From Rhodoligotrophos sp. CJ14 (GTDB taxonomy: Bacteria; Pseudomonadota; Alphaproteobacteria; Rhizobiales; Im1): a DNA stretch of 64,000 bases. This document shows positions 34,627 to 43,790 of this stretch, piece by piece (positions within the stretch are counted from its first letter, which is position 1; each line of letters starts with the position of its first letter). The stretch is from positions 4,600,001 through 4,664,000 of the forward strand of contig NZ_CP133319.1 in the NCBI RefSeq assembly GCF_038811545.1, in the 5' to 3' direction. Below the pieces are notes generated by a model, which was not told the DNA's origin, did no database searches, and saw only the letters and a list, made by a program, of their open reading frames with translations. The translations under genes were made by a program, and so were the position numbers.

Positions 34627-36267
34627 TCAGGACGCCTCCGCAGCTTTTGCCGCCGGCAAGAGCAGGAGGCGTAATCTGCTCCAGATCACGGTGATCACGA
34701 GGCCGGCGAGCGCGAGACCTGCGATCACGGATATCAGGAGGAACGCGTCGTTATAGGCGAGGATATAGGCTTCCCGCGTCGCCTGCTGGGCAAGCAGCGC
34801 GCTGCCTTCCGCATTGCGCAGGATCGGATCAGTGAGGACCCGACCATGAGCGGCCCCAAGCTGATGGACGCGATCGGCAATGATGGGCGAGGCCAGTGTG
34901 ATGTTCTCAACAAGCTGATTGGAGTGGAACTTTTCTCGCAAGGTGACGAATGTCCCAAACGCGGCCGATCCGATCAGTCCGCCCAAGCTCTGGGTCGCCA
35001 GAAACAGCATGATGAAGCTGGTGATATAGGTGGGTCCCTGTTTGAGCGTCTTCGTGAAACCCGCCATCATTGCCGGTGGCAGGAACAGCCCGCCGCCATA
35101 GGCAATGAGCCCTTGGCTCATATACATATTGGCAGGCCTCGTCAGGTTCGTTGAATGAGCATCCATGAAGGCACCCACGGTGATGCAAGCCAGCGCCACC
35201 GCGTGAAGGACTGAAACACGCTCGATGTTGAGGAGGGCGGCACTCGTCAGCCCGCCAAGGATCGTTGCGGCGAGAATGACCAGATAAAGCGTTTGGCTCT
35301 GCTCGTTCAAAAGGCCGATATTCTGGAAAAGTCCGATTGCGCCGGAGGTCTGTTCCGAGAGCACGATGCGAAACACCAGGAGCACGATCGCGAAATGGAG
35401 GATCTCTGGCGTCATCAGCCAGCGCAGATTGATGAGCGGAGATTCGCGATTGATCTCGATCGCAGCAGCAAGGGCAAAGGCAATGATCGACCCGGCAAGG
35501 CACACGCCGAGCCACGGTGCCTCGAACCACCAATAGAAGCGGCCGAGGCTGAGAACCACTGCCAGCAGGCCGAAGCTGATCCCGATCAGGGGATAGCTGA
35601 CGAAATCCAGCCAATGCAGTACCTTGGTTCGGGGAACAGGCGTGAGCGGCAAGAGATAGACGACCGCCAGCGACAGCAGCGCGAGCCCGATCTCCAGCAT
35701 GTACAAGCCGTGCCAGAGCCCGATATCGATGAGCGGTGGCGAGATGAGCCGCGCAATTGAGGGGCTGGCCGCCGAGCAGGTCAAGGCAAGGCTCAGACCC
35801 CATGTCATCTTCCGCGCGGCAGGAAACGCATCGAGCATGTAGAGAAAGCCAAGTGACGAGATCGGCGAAGCGGCAATCCCCGCCACGAAGCGAACCGCGA
35901 CCGCCGATGGGAGGTCGCGAACGAACAGGTGCAGCAGCGCGACCGCCGCGAAGACGGCGATGCTGATTTCGGCGAAGCGCCGCAGGCCGAACTGGTTGCG
36001 GATCTTCACGAGCAGAATGGCAAGGCTCGCATTCGGTGCCGTATAGGCGGCCAGCAGCCACATCGTCTCGTTGAGGCTCGCACCGAGCGAGCCTTGGATC
36101 TGATAGACATTGGCCGCCACGAGGTTCATGCCGAACCCCTGCGTGGTCCAGAGCAGCACCGAGGCGGCGATGCAGCTCACCGATCGGATGAGCGGTGGGG
36201 CCGGTGCTGGGGCCGGGGCAGCACCTGGCGCGGCAGCCTGTTGAGCGCCTGGTTCAACGTTACTCAT
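34627..36267 (-). CDS. MFS efflux transporter, DHA2/EmrB type
   Basis: This protein of about 546 residues has an N-terminal Pro/Ala-rich tail (about 35 residues) and 14 predicted TM segments, as in DHA2 drug/H+ antiporters. QGSLGASLNETMWLLAAYTA is the usual EmrB opening. The start at 36267 overlaps the end of the MarR gene by 8 bases, showing coupling; a longer form from 36291 is possible. It pairs with the HlyD-type adaptor encoded next. Substrates cannot be predicted. Note the order regulator, transporter, adaptor, the reverse of E. coli emrRAB for the last two. Confidence 0.92.
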   Translation of the reverse strand: MSNVEPGAQQAAAPGAAPAPAPAPPLIRSVSCIAASVLLWTTQGFGMNLVAANVYQIQGSLGASLNETMWLLAAYTAPNASLAILLVKIRNQFGLRRFAEISIAVFAAVALLHLFVRDLPSAVAVRFVAGIAASPISSLGFLYMLDAFPAARKMTWGLSLALTCSAASPSIARLISPPLIDIGLWHGLYMLEIGLALLSLAVVYLLPLTPVPRTKVLHWLDFVSYPLIGISFGLLAVVLSLGRFYWWFEAPWLGVCLAGSIIAFALAAAIEINRESPLINLRWLMTPEILHFAIVLLVFRIVLSEQTSGAIGLFQNIGLLNEQSQTLYLVILAATILGGLTSAALLNIERVSVLHAVALACITVGAFMDAHSTNLTRPANMYMSQGLIAYGGGLFLPPAMMAGFTKTLKQGPTYITSFIMLFLATQSLGGLIGSAAFGTFVTLREKFHSNQLVENITLASPIIADRVHQLGAAHGRVLTDPILRNAEGSALLAQQATREAYILAYNDAFLLISVIAGLALAGLVITVIWSRLRLLLLPAAKAAEAS

Positions 36268-36751
36268 GTGGAACCGTCTCGCTGGAGACATTTTCAGCCG
36301 GCAAAAGATCGTTGCCCGTCAGAGCCTCTATATTGCGGATCACCTGATCGAGAACCCGGCTGGCGACGACGAGATCCGCTTCAGCGATATCTCTGAGAGC
36401 GAGATGCCGCATTTGACTTGCGGCGTGATCGACCTCGGCGACCTGGCTGCGGGCATTCTTGGTCAGCATGACTTGCTTGGCCCGCCGGTCCCCCTCGACC
36501 GGCTGGCGCAGAATCAGTCCCTGCTGCTGCAGCTTGTCGAGCAGCCGCACGACAGTGGGTGTTTCCAGCTCTAGCAGCCCCGCAAGTTCGGTCTGATTGA
36601 CCGCACCCGCTTTCGAGAGAAGGAGGAGCAGGCGCGCACGCGATAGCGTCAGCCCATGCGTCCGGATCAGGCTGTCGAAGGTGGTTTGGAGCTTGCGGGC
36701 GGCGAGTGAGAGGTGGGTAAGGAAACCGGCCTCGAGCTGCGAGTGTGACAT
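36260..36751 (-). CDS. MarR family transcriptional regulator
   Basis: This 163-residue protein has a MarR winged helix: LTLSRARLLLLLSKAGAVNQ leads into the recognition helix region ELAGLLELETPTVVRLLDKL, followed by the wing (RQPVEGDRRAKQVMLT) with the conserved DRR. It is the first gene of the efflux operon and most likely represses it until an inducing compound binds. A 10-base palindrome (TAGCATGCTA) 20 bases before the ATG is a candidate part of its operator. Confidence 0.94.
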   Translation of the reverse strand: MSHSQLEAGFLTHLSLAARKLQTTFDSLIRTHGLTLSRARLLLLLSKAGAVNQTELAGLLELETPTVVRLLDKLQQQGLILRQPVEGDRRAKQVMLTKNARSQVAEVDHAASQMRHLALRDIAEADLVVASRVLDQVIRNIEALTGNDLLPAENVSSETVPHE

Positions 36752-36770
36752 CGTAAATAATGCTGATTTG

Positions 36771-36780
36771 TAGCATGCTA
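36771..36780. promoter_or_regulatory. Candidate MarR operator palindrome
   Basis: TAGCATGCTA is a perfect palindrome in AT-rich sequence just before the MarR efflux operon. Short length makes chance occurrence possible; position is the main support. Confidence 0.4.
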
Positions 36781-36959
36781 ATTATCTGTTGATTATATGA
36801 TAGGCCATCGTGGCCATGCAATATGGTCGTGACAACTCGCCTCTTCTGTGGCGAATGTTCTCTTAACGTTCGAAGCTCGCTAGATGCTCAGTTGGAAGAG
36901 CATTTTTTGCTGTTCCTGAAACGTTACGGGAACGTTAACCGATCTGTTAAAATGCGTCC

Positions 36960-37727
36960 CTAAAGCTTTCGGCAGGCAAACGCGCGTGTTTCATAGGGGA
37001 AGACCACCTCACGCTTCCCAGCCAGCGCCGGGGTGCTGGCGATGAGCTGATTAAGCTGTGCGACGATAGCAGCTTGCTCTTGGGCGGGCAGGGCGGCGAT
37101 TGAGCTTGTGGAAAGGACGCGGTCGATGATGACCTGCTGTGCGGGACCGCGATGGCTATGCGGGATGACGAGCTCCTCCAGGGGACCGAAGCCATCGGCG
37201 GGAAATATGCAGCGCCACTCGCCGGTATAGACCTGCGGGGTCTCGCCCCGATAGGGCGCAACGATTGCTGCGAGCGCCGAAACCCAACTGACCCGCCGGT
37301 CTTGCAGGTTCCAGACAAGCCCAAGCATGCCACCGGGCTTCAGCACCCGATGGATTTCAGTCAGCACCTCGGCTGTTGCGAACCAATGGAACGCTTGGGC
37401 GCAAAGCACCGCGTCCACACTCGCCGCAGGAAGCGACATCGCCTCCGCCGTGCCGACGCGCGCATCGACGTCCGGCAGCACCGCCATAAGCTTCGCCCGC
37501 ATGGCATCGACCGGTTCAACCGCGATCACCGATGCGCCGGTGCCGAGGAGATACCGGGTAAACTTGCCCGTGCCCGCGCCGAGATCGACGGCGATCTTGT
37601 CGGGCCCAAGCCCGATGACCTCGGTGAGCCAGCTGGAAATCTCCGGCGGATAGTCTGGCCGTCCGCGCATGTAAGTGTCCGGGCTCCGAGAAAAGCCTTG
37701 CTCCGCATCCGGGTGTATGGGGCTCAT
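36960..37727 (-). CDS. Class I SAM-dependent methyltransferase
   Basis: This 255-residue protein has the SAM-binding motif I AVDLGAGTGKFTRYLL, motif II near VIAVEPVDAMRAKL, and PAASVDAVLCAQAFHWF as motif IV, in the methyltransf_11 style. The ATG at 37727 has GGAG upstream and is better supported than one 36 bases earlier. The substrate is unknown; similar proteins are small-molecule methylases. It is monocistronic, and divergent from the 61-residue membrane protein gene. Confidence 0.92.
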   Translation of the reverse strand: MSPIHPDAEQGFSRSPDTYMRGRPDYPPEISSWLTEVIGLGPDKIAVDLGAGTGKFTRYLLGTGASVIAVEPVDAMRAKLMAVLPDVDARVGTAEAMSLPAASVDAVLCAQAFHWFATAEVLTEIHRVLKPGGMLGLVWNLQDRRVSWVSALAAIVAPYRGETPQVYTGEWRCIFPADGFGPLEELVIPHSHRGPAQQVIIDRVLSTSSIAALPAQEQAAIVAQLNQLIASTPALAGKREVVFPYETRAFACRKL

Positions 37728-37833
37728 CGCTGCTCCGGTCGATGGTCGTTGTCGATGTTTCATTGAGCGCGGATCAAATCGTCCCGTTCAAGGGTTCTCC
37801 ATTGGAAGGCGAACAGCGATCAGGAGTTGGCTG

Positions 37834-38019
37834 ATGGAAAGCGAGGACCTGGGTGGTCTCTGGTGGCTCATTATGGATGTGGTGCTGGTCATCATCCTGG
37901 CGGCGGCGATCATTTACGGCACCATGCGTTGGCGGCGGAGAAACCGGTCTCCGCAACAGCAGCAGCGCACCGACCGCGCTGTGAAGGACCACTATGAATC
38001 ACCTGACCGACAGGGTTGA
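37834..38019 (+). CDS. Small membrane protein with basic tail, 61 aa
   Basis: The ATG at 37834 has AGGAG 7 bases upstream. The product has a short acidic N-terminus (MESEDLGG), one TM helix (LWWLIMDVVLVIILAAAIIY) and a basic, Gln-rich tail (RWRRRNRSPQQQQRTDRAVK). Similar short proteins are common in Rhizobiales and have no assigned role. It is divergent from the methyltransferase gene. Confidence 0.7.
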   Translation: MESEDLGGLWWLIMDVVLVIILAAAIIYGTMRWRRRNRSPQQQQRTDRAVKDHYESPDRQG

Positions 38020-38088
38020 ACGGGGGCCGTTGCGCGTGGGTCGACCATGGCTATGCCCGCAGAGGCCCATGCTCCGAGGCCACCCAAT

Positions 38089-39303
38089 CTATGCGGCCGC
38101 CTTGGGCTGGTGATTGCGTAAGGCAATCCAGAAAGAGCTTTGGCCGATGACGCCCGCCGCGGCCAGCACGAGGGCCGTGGTGAGCGCGGGATTGTCGCCG
38201 AGCCCCGCAACCGCTGTGCAGATCGCACCAATTGCCATTTGCGAGAAGCCATAGAGACCTGATGCCGATCCGATGACGTGAGGATTGACGCTGACGGCCT
38301 TGGTGAGCGCGAGTGGTGAGGCAACCCCGGCGCCGACCGTGAACAGGAACACACATCCGACAGCCCCGCCGACGGAAAGGTGACCGGACAGGACAATCGC
38401 GAGGAAGGTGATTGCCGCCACCACGCTGACCAGATTGCCCGTGATCATGAGACGATCAAGCGCCACCTTCGAGATCAGGCGGCTCGTGAGAATGTTCCCG
38501 AGCCACACGCCGAAAATCAGCAGCGCGAGATAGGCACCGATTTCGTGATCGGGGCGGCCGAGCTGATTGACGAAGATGAAGGGCGCCGAGGCAATGAAGG
38601 CATAGGCCGAGGTCGTGGCACAGCCCCCGCCTATGGCATAGCCGATAAAGGCGCGCGATCCCAGCAATTGCCCATAGTTGCGCGTGAGCGACTGGCCTTC
38701 GCGCTTTGACGGCTGGCTGGTCTCCGGCAAGAGCCATGCGGCCAGCACCAGCGTCAACAGACCCAAGGCGCAAAGCGTATAGAAGATGGAGCGCCAGCCG
38801 ATCATGGTCGCCAGCGCCCCGCCGACGACCGGCGCAAGCCCTGGCCCCACCATCACGATGAGGTTCATGAGGGCGAGCCTGCGGGCGGCATCCATCGTGC
38901 CACCCGTATCCCGGATGATGGCCCGCCCGAGCACCAGGCCGGAACAGCCGCCAAGCGCTTGAAACAGACGGCTGACGATGAGCGCATCGGCGCTGGAGGC
39001 CAGAGCCGCAGCCAGGCTGGCAATGGCGTAGAGCCCGAGCCCGGCCATCAGAACCCGCCGCCGGCCGAACCTGTCCGAAAGGGGGCCATAGATGAGCTGG
39101 CCCGCGGCAAGCCCGACAATATAAAGGCTTACCGTCATCTGCATGGCGCTCTTGCTCGCCGCGAGCTCGAGCCCGGCACTGGGCAGCGCCGGTACGAAGA
39201 TGTGCATGGCGAGCGTGCCAGTGAGCGTCACCAGCGCGACGAGCCAGAGGGGCGCCGATGGAAAGGGGCTGGGGCGTGCATCGAGCCGCGAGCGATTGGC
39301 CAC
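38089..39303 (-). CDS. MFS transporter, Bcr/CflA multidrug efflux type
   Basis: This protein of about 404 residues has 12 hydrophobic segments. The loop motif YGPLSDRFGRRRVLMAGLGL and LFQALGGCSGLVLGRAIIRD are diagnostic of the Bcr/CflA group. The likely start is GTG at 39303, just after the MarR stop; an upstream ATG at 39366 would overlap the MarR gene by 58 bases and cannot be excluded. It is the second gene of a MarR-MFS operon and is probably induced by a compound that the MarR protein senses. Confidence 0.9.
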   Translation of the reverse strand: MANRSRLDARPSPFPSAPLWLVALVTLTGTLAMHIFVPALPSAGLELAASKSAMQMTVSLYIVGLAAGQLIYGPLSDRFGRRRVLMAGLGLYAIASLAAALASSADALIVSRLFQALGGCSGLVLGRAIIRDTGGTMDAARRLALMNLIVMVGPGLAPVVGGALATMIGWRSIFYTLCALGLLTLVLAAWLLPETSQPSKREGQSLTRNYGQLLGSRAFIGYAIGGGCATTSAYAFIASAPFIFVNQLGRPDHEIGAYLALLIFGVWLGNILTSRLISKVALDRLMITGNLVSVVAAITFLAIVLSGHLSVGGAVGCVFLFTVGAGVASPLALTKAVSVNPHVIGSASGLYGFSQMAIGAICTAVAGLGDNPALTTALVLAAAGVIGQSSFWIALRNHQPKAAA

Positions 39304-39307
39304 CTGA

Positions 39308-39769
39308 TCAATCAAGGCCTGCCTCCTCGCTCGGGCCAAGCTTTGCACAGATATGGTCGAGCACACGGAAGGTAATGTCCAACTCCTCCGTGCTCAGGCC
39401 CGACAGCACCTCATCCCGGACCTGCGCGGAGATGACTTCGACCTGCGCGACCGTTTCCCGGCCGAGCTGGGTCAAGGTGATCGTCTTGGCCCGGCGATCA
39501 TTGTCACCCTCGCGGCGCTCGACCAGCCCGCCTTGCTCCAAGGCATCGAGCAGGCGTACCACCGACGAGCTGTCGAGTGCCAGAGAAGCAGCAAGATCCT
39601 TCTGCCGCATAGGTCTTGCTGCACGCGCGAGATGCAGGAGAGGCAGCCATGTGGCTTCGGTTAATCCGAAAGGCTGCAGCCGCTTGTCGACCGCGCGGCG
39701 CCACTGCCGGGCGGTCTGTCCGACGAGCGCGCCGAGATTGCGAGGGCGCTGTATTACTGAGGAATTCAT
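39308..39769 (-). CDS. MarR family transcriptional regulator
   Basis: This 153-residue protein starts at the ATG at 39769 (MNSSVIQRPRNLGALVGQTA). The recognition helix region is KDLAASLALDSSSVVRLLDA, and the wing carries the conserved EGDNDRRAKTITLT. The frame remains open far upstream, but that part is antisense to the next MFS gene and not real. A 24-base perfect inverted repeat lies 23 bases upstream (39792-39815), the obvious candidate for its own binding site. It probably represses itself and the Bcr/CflA exporter gene. Confidence 0.93.
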   Translation of the reverse strand: MNSSVIQRPRNLGALVGQTARQWRRAVDKRLQPFGLTEATWLPLLHLARAARPMRQKDLAASLALDSSSVVRLLDALEQGGLVERREGDNDRRAKTITLTQLGRETVAQVEVISAQVRDEVLSGLSTEELDITFRVLDHICAKLGPSEEAGLD

Positions 39770-39791
39770 GGGATAACGATAATGGCCATAT

Positions 39792-39815
39792 AAATAGATG
39801 ATATCCCATCTATTT
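39792..39815. promoter_or_regulatory. Candidate MarR operator, 24-bp inverted repeat
   Basis: AAATAGATG, spacer ATATCC, CATCTATTT: both 9-base arms match perfectly. It is AT-rich in a GC-rich genome and placed where the MarR promoter should be. Confidence 0.65.
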
Positions 39816-39855
39816 GTGCCTGAGCAGCCGCGAGGCACTGCGTCCGGTGGCCGCA

Positions 39856-41115
39856 CTATGTCGGACTGTCTTTTTCGGTTGCCGCGGCAAAGCTGGGATG
39901 CATGGGGGAGGCAACCGGCGGCACTTTGATGTCTCCCGCATCCGGCCGTGGCTTTCTGCTCATGCGGACCATGAGATAGACCGCCACCAGCAGGGAGAGA
40001 GCGCCGACATAGGCAAGGAGGCCCTGTGGGCCGATCACTTCCATGACGCTCGTTGCGGCAACCGGCCCGATGCCCGCGCCCGCCGCCCACAGAAACAGCA
40101 ATCCGGCGGACAGGCTGACCGCGTGCTCGCGCCCGACCCGCAGATAGGCATGCGCGACCGCCACTGTATAGATCGGGATGCCCCCTGCGCCGATCACCAG
40201 GAACAGCCCGTAGAGCCACACATCCGGCGCGCGTCCGGTGAAAAGATGAATGCAGCAGAGCAGCAGCGATGCGCCGAGCACCGCAAGCACGGCTGTGCTC
40301 ATGACCAGGCGGCTGTCGAACCGGTCGGCAAACCACCCCATGGGCCATTGCGCAACCAGCGCACCGATCTGAACGCTGGCCGTGAGGAGAATGGCAGCCG
40401 ATTGATCAAGCCCGATGAGAATGCCATAGGCTGGCGCGACACTGGTCAAAGGTCCACCGACCAGGCCCACATAAAGGCAGCCGATCACGGCCGCTGGCGC
40501 CTGCTGCCAGAGCATTCGCAAATTCACGGAGATGATCTCAGTGAATTCTGGTCCATGCGCCCGGGTGAGGCCGACGGGGATAAGAGCGAGCGAGAAGGCA
40601 GCGCTGACCAGCAGAAACACGTTCTCGGTCTCAACCGCGATATACCCGACCGCCACCTGCGAGCCGATGACCACGAGCCTTGAGAGGATCTGATAGAAGC
40701 CGAAAATCCGGCCGGTATGGCCCGATCGGGCCTGTCCGCTGATCCAGCTTTCGATACAGATGCCATGGCCCGCCGCAGCGCAGCCCATCAGCAGCCGCGC
40801 CGGACCCCATGCCTCGACCGGCATGACCGGGAAGCTCAGCGTGAGCGCTGCCTGGAGCGCGGCAAAGACCGCGAAGCCCCGAATATGGCCGATGCGGCTG
40901 ATGAGGCTGGGAATCGCGAAGCAACCGGCGAGATATCCCACCGAATAGGCTGATCCCACGAAGCCGATCAGCAGAGGTGGCTCATTCTCAAGCGCCATGC
41001 GCAAGGGCAGTACCGTCTGCATGACCGTGTTGGCCATCTGCAGCACCAGCGCGCCGGTGATGATCGCACTGAGCGCGGCAACGGCACTTCCTTCCGTTCG
41101 GGCACTCAGCACCAT
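39856..41115 (-). CDS. MFS transporter (YcaD/UMF-like)
   Basis: This protein of about 419 residues has 12 hydrophobic segments. The opening ALSAIITGALVLQMANTVMQ and the GFVGSAYSVGYLAGCFAIPS loop fit the YcaD-like branch of MFS carriers. The start is either ATG 41115 (an AGGG site upstream) or ATG 41145, which lacks one; I chose the former. The gene stops 41 bases before the MarR operator-like repeat and may or may not be in the same transcript as the MarR-MFS pair. The substrate is unknown. Confidence 0.88.
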   Translation of the reverse strand: MVLSARTEGSAVAALSAIITGALVLQMANTVMQTVLPLRMALENEPPLLIGFVGSAYSVGYLAGCFAIPSLISRIGHIRGFAVFAALQAALTLSFPVMPVEAWGPARLLMGCAAAGHGICIESWISGQARSGHTGRIFGFYQILSRLVVIGSQVAVGYIAVETENVFLLVSAAFSLALIPVGLTRAHGPEFTEIISVNLRMLWQQAPAAVIGCLYVGLVGGPLTSVAPAYGILIGLDQSAAILLTASVQIGALVAQWPMGWFADRFDSRLVMSTAVLAVLGASLLLCCIHLFTGRAPDVWLYGLFLVIGAGGIPIYTVAVAHAYLRVGREHAVSLSAGLLFLWAAGAGIGPVAATSVMEVIGPQGLLAYVGALSLLVAVYLMVRMSRKPRPDAGDIKVPPVASPMHPSFAAATEKDSPT

Positions 41116-41483
41116 GGCAGCCCTGGGGGAAGGACTGAGTAGCATCTTAGAGGTGCTATCGGAGAGGATACTGGACGTGGCCGGCGATCACGGAGTCCAT
41201 AGCCGCGCCCTGACAGAAACGAATCTTCCAACGATATTCCCCGCCGAAAGAGCTGCCCGGACGAAATGCAGCGCAAACGACCGGTCCTGCGCCCGACAGC
41301 GTCCGTTTCTGCTTCGGTTCTGACGGGCGGAAAGGACGGCATCTGTCGCTCGGAGGCCAAAGGATAGCTCATGGCGGTTACCGATTGCAAAACTTTGAGT
41401 TAAGACCGGGATTCGTCAGGCCGCAGTCGTGATATAGGCTTGCTTTGGCCCTGAGGAACACAAGCGAGCCGGGGAGCCGCCCG
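41116..41483. other. Intergenic region between divergent genes, nothing recognised
   Basis: About 370 bases separate the YcaD-like MFS gene and the proline-racemase-family gene. It must hold both promoters. I see only short unsupported ORFs and no strong hairpin. Confidence 0.5.
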
Positions 41484-42521
41484 ATGCGCACGAGCAAAGT
41501 GGTTCATATCGTCAATTGCCATGCGGAAGGCGAGGTGGGTGACGTCATCGTCGGCGGCGTGGCCCCGCCACCAGGCGAAACCCTGTGGGCGCAGTCTCGC
41601 TTCATCGCCCGCGATCAGAACCTGCGCAATTTCGTGCTCAATGAACCCCGCGGCGGCGTCTTCCGTCATGTGAACCTGCTGGTGCCCGCCCAAAATCCCG
41701 CAGCTCAGATGGGCTGGATCATCATGGAGCCGGAGGATACCCCGCCCATGTCCGGCTCCAACGCGATCTGTGTTGCAACCGTGCTGCTGGAGACCGGCAT
41801 CATCCCGATGACCGAGCCGCAGACGCGCCTGGTGCTTGAAGCCCCTGGCGGCCTGGTCGAAATCTTGGCCGATTGCCGGAATGGCAAGGCCGAGCGCATC
41901 ACCGTGCGCAACCATCCATCCTTTGTTGATCGGCTTGATGCACCTCTCGAGGTTGAAGGCTTAGGGACGCTGAAGGTCGACATTGCCTATGGCGGTGACA
42001 GCTTTGTGATCATCGATGGGCGGGAGCTTGGCTTTGCCATCACGCCCGATGAGGCGCGTGAGCTTGCCGAGACGGGCATGCGCATCACCAAGGCCGCCAA
42101 CGAGCAGCTCGGCTTCCGTCATCCGCTCAACCCCGATTGGGACCATATTTCCTTCTCCCAGATTACCGCGCCCGTGGCGGAGGAGAACGGGGTCAAGACC
42201 GGCCTGAACACGGTCGCCATAAGGCCGGGCAAGCTTGACCGCTCACCCACCGGAACCGGTTGCTCGGCGCGCATGGCGGTGCTGCATGCGCGCGGGGCGT
42301 TGCGTCCAGGCGAGAGATTCATCGGCCGCTCGATCATCGGCTCTCAGTTTGACTGTCGCATCGAAGGGGAGACAATGGTGGGCCCAACGCCCGCCATCAT
42401 TCCCGCGATCAGCGGCCGCGCTTGGATCTATGGCACCCATCAGCTGATGCTCGATCCCGCCGATCCCTGGCCTGCCGGATATCGGCTTGCCGATACCTGG
42501 CCCAAGCTCGAAATCGCCTGA
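41484..42521 (+). CDS. Proline racemase family protein, Ser/Cys type (4-hydroxyproline epimerase-like)
   Basis: This 345-residue enzyme shows the family fold with [13 protein letters not shown] near the start and the two catalytic loops. The first loop reads [12 protein letters not shown], so the first acid/base residue is Ser instead of Cys; the second reads [14 protein letters not shown], with Cys kept. In this family Cys/Cys pairs belong to proline racemase and hydroxyproline epimerase, Cys/Thr to trans-3-hydroxyproline dehydratase, and Ser/Cys to a subset reported with hydroxyproline epimerase or dehydratase activity. It acts in the cytosol. The ATG at 41484 has GGGGAG upstream. It is followed after one base by an FAD oxidoreductase gene, probably one pathway. 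Confidence 0.9.
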   Translation: MRTSKVVHIVNCHAEGEVGDVIVGGVAPPPGETLWAQSRFIARDQNLRNFVLNEPRGGVFRHVNLLVPAQNPAAQMGWIIMEPEDTPPMSGSNAICVATVLLETGIIPMTEPQTRLVLEAPGGLVEILADCRNGKAERITVRNHPSFVDRLDAPLEVEGLGTLKVDIAYGGDSFVIIDGRELGFAITPDEARELAETGMRITKAANEQLGFRHPLNPDWDHISFSQITAPVAEENGVKTGLNTVAIRPGKLDRSPTGTGCSARMAVLHARGALRPGERFIGRSIIGSQFDCRIEGETMVGPTPAIIPAISGRAWIYGTHQLMLDPADPWPAGYRLADTWPKLEIA

Positions 42522-42522
42522 G

Positions 42523-43641
42523 ATGCTCGTTCTCGTCATCGGCGCCGGCGTGATCGGGCTTGCGACTGGCCGCGCCCTGGCCTTGCGGGGGCACGAGGTG
42601 ATTGTCGCCGAGGCATCCGACGCGATCGGGTCAGGTGTCTCCTCGCGCAATTCCGAGGTGATCCACGCAGGCATGTACTATCCCTCGGGCTCACTCCGCG
42701 CGCGCCACTGCGTCACCGGCCGGAAACGCATCTATGCGTTCTGCGAGAGCCACGGCATCCCCCACCGGCGCTGTGGCAAGCTCATCGTGGCGACCTCGGA
42801 TGAGGAGGCAGCGAAGATTGCGGCCATCCACGACCAGGGGCGCGCCAATGGTGTCGAGAGCCTGGAATGGCTGGATCGGTCACAGGCGGTGACACTAGAG
42901 CCTCAGCTGAATTGTACGGCAGCGTTTCTGTCGGCCGAAACCGGCATTCTCGACAGCCATGCCTTCATGCTGGCCTTGCAGGGCGAGATCGAGGATGCCG
43001 GCGGCGCCATCGCCTTCCTTACACCGGTCGAGGCGCTGGGACGCTCTCGGCAAGGCTGGCTGGTCCGTTTCGGCGGGGCGAGCCCCGGCGAAATGCTGTT
43101 CGATGCCGTGGTCAATGCTGCAGGCCTCGGCGCGCCTGCCATTGCGCGGGCAACAGACGCTTATCCGGCCGAGCGCGTGCCCAAGCTGGTGCTCTCGAAG
43201 GGCAATTATTTCGGCTATTCCGGCCGGCCGCCATTCTCCCGCCTGATCTATCCCGCGCCCGTGGATGGCGGATTGGGCATTCACCTCACCCTCGATATGA
43301 GCGGGCGGGTTCGCTTCGGCCCCGATGTTCAATGGATTGATCAGCTTGACTATACGGTCGACCCTGAACGCGCGCGCCAGTTCTATACCGCCATCCGCCG
43401 ATACTGGCCGGGCCTGCCGGATGGCAGCCTCTTTCCTGACTATTGCGGCATTCGTCCCAAGCTGACCGGTCCCGGCATGCCGGCCGCCGATTTCGTGATC
43501 GAAGGTGAGGCCGAGCACGGGCTCGACAGGCTCATCATGCTCTTTGGCATTGAAAGCCCAGGCCTGACCTCCTCCCTTTCGATCGCCGAGGAGATCGCAG
43601 ATCGATTGGAGGACAGACCGGCTGCCGCGCTCGAATGGTAG
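42523..43641 (+). CDS. FAD-dependent oxidoreductase, DAO / L-2-hydroxyglutarate oxidase-like
   Basis: This 372-residue flavoenzyme opens MLVLVIGAGVIGLATGRALA, the Rossmann GxGxxG for FAD, then VSSRNSEVIHAGMYYPSGS, which is the signature of the LhgO-like branch of the DAO family. A second FAD region, DAVVNAAGLGAPAIAR, is also present. The start overlaps the spacing of the previous gene closely (one base after its stop), so the two are coupled. By context it could oxidise a hydroxy or imino acid intermediate of hydroxyproline or related breakdown, but LhgO-type activity on 2-hydroxyacids is equally possible. Confidence 0.9.
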   Translation: MLVLVIGAGVIGLATGRALALRGHEVIVAEASDAIGSGVSSRNSEVIHAGMYYPSGSLRARHCVTGRKRIYAFCESHGIPHRRCGKLIVATSDEEAAKIAAIHDQGRANGVESLEWLDRSQAVTLEPQLNCTAAFLSAETGILDSHAFMLALQGEIEDAGGAIAFLTPVEALGRSRQGWLVRFGGASPGEMLFDAVVNAAGLGAPAIARATDAYPAERVPKLVLSKGNYFGYSGRPPFSRLIYPAPVDGGLGIHLTLDMSGRVRFGPDVQWIDQLDYTVDPERARQFYTAIRRYWPGLPDGSLFPDYCGIRPKLTGPGMPAADFVIEGEAEHGLDRLIMLFGIESPGLTSSLSIAEEIADRLEDRPAAALEW

Positions 43642-43790
43642 GATCTAGCATAGGGCTTCAAGACAGCATAGGCTCAGGGCCTTGCCTATACCGGGCAATA
43701 TAGGGCCGCGCAGTCGATCATCTCGTCCGCGGCAGTCTTGTTGCCCGGTTCCAGCCTAGCTTGGCTTGGCCAAGCGAAAAGCCTCTAGGT

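Noticed and set aside
39770-40348. Long N-terminal extension of the MarR gene
   Set aside because: The extension is antisense to the YcaD-like MFS gene; MarR homology begins at the ATG at 39769.
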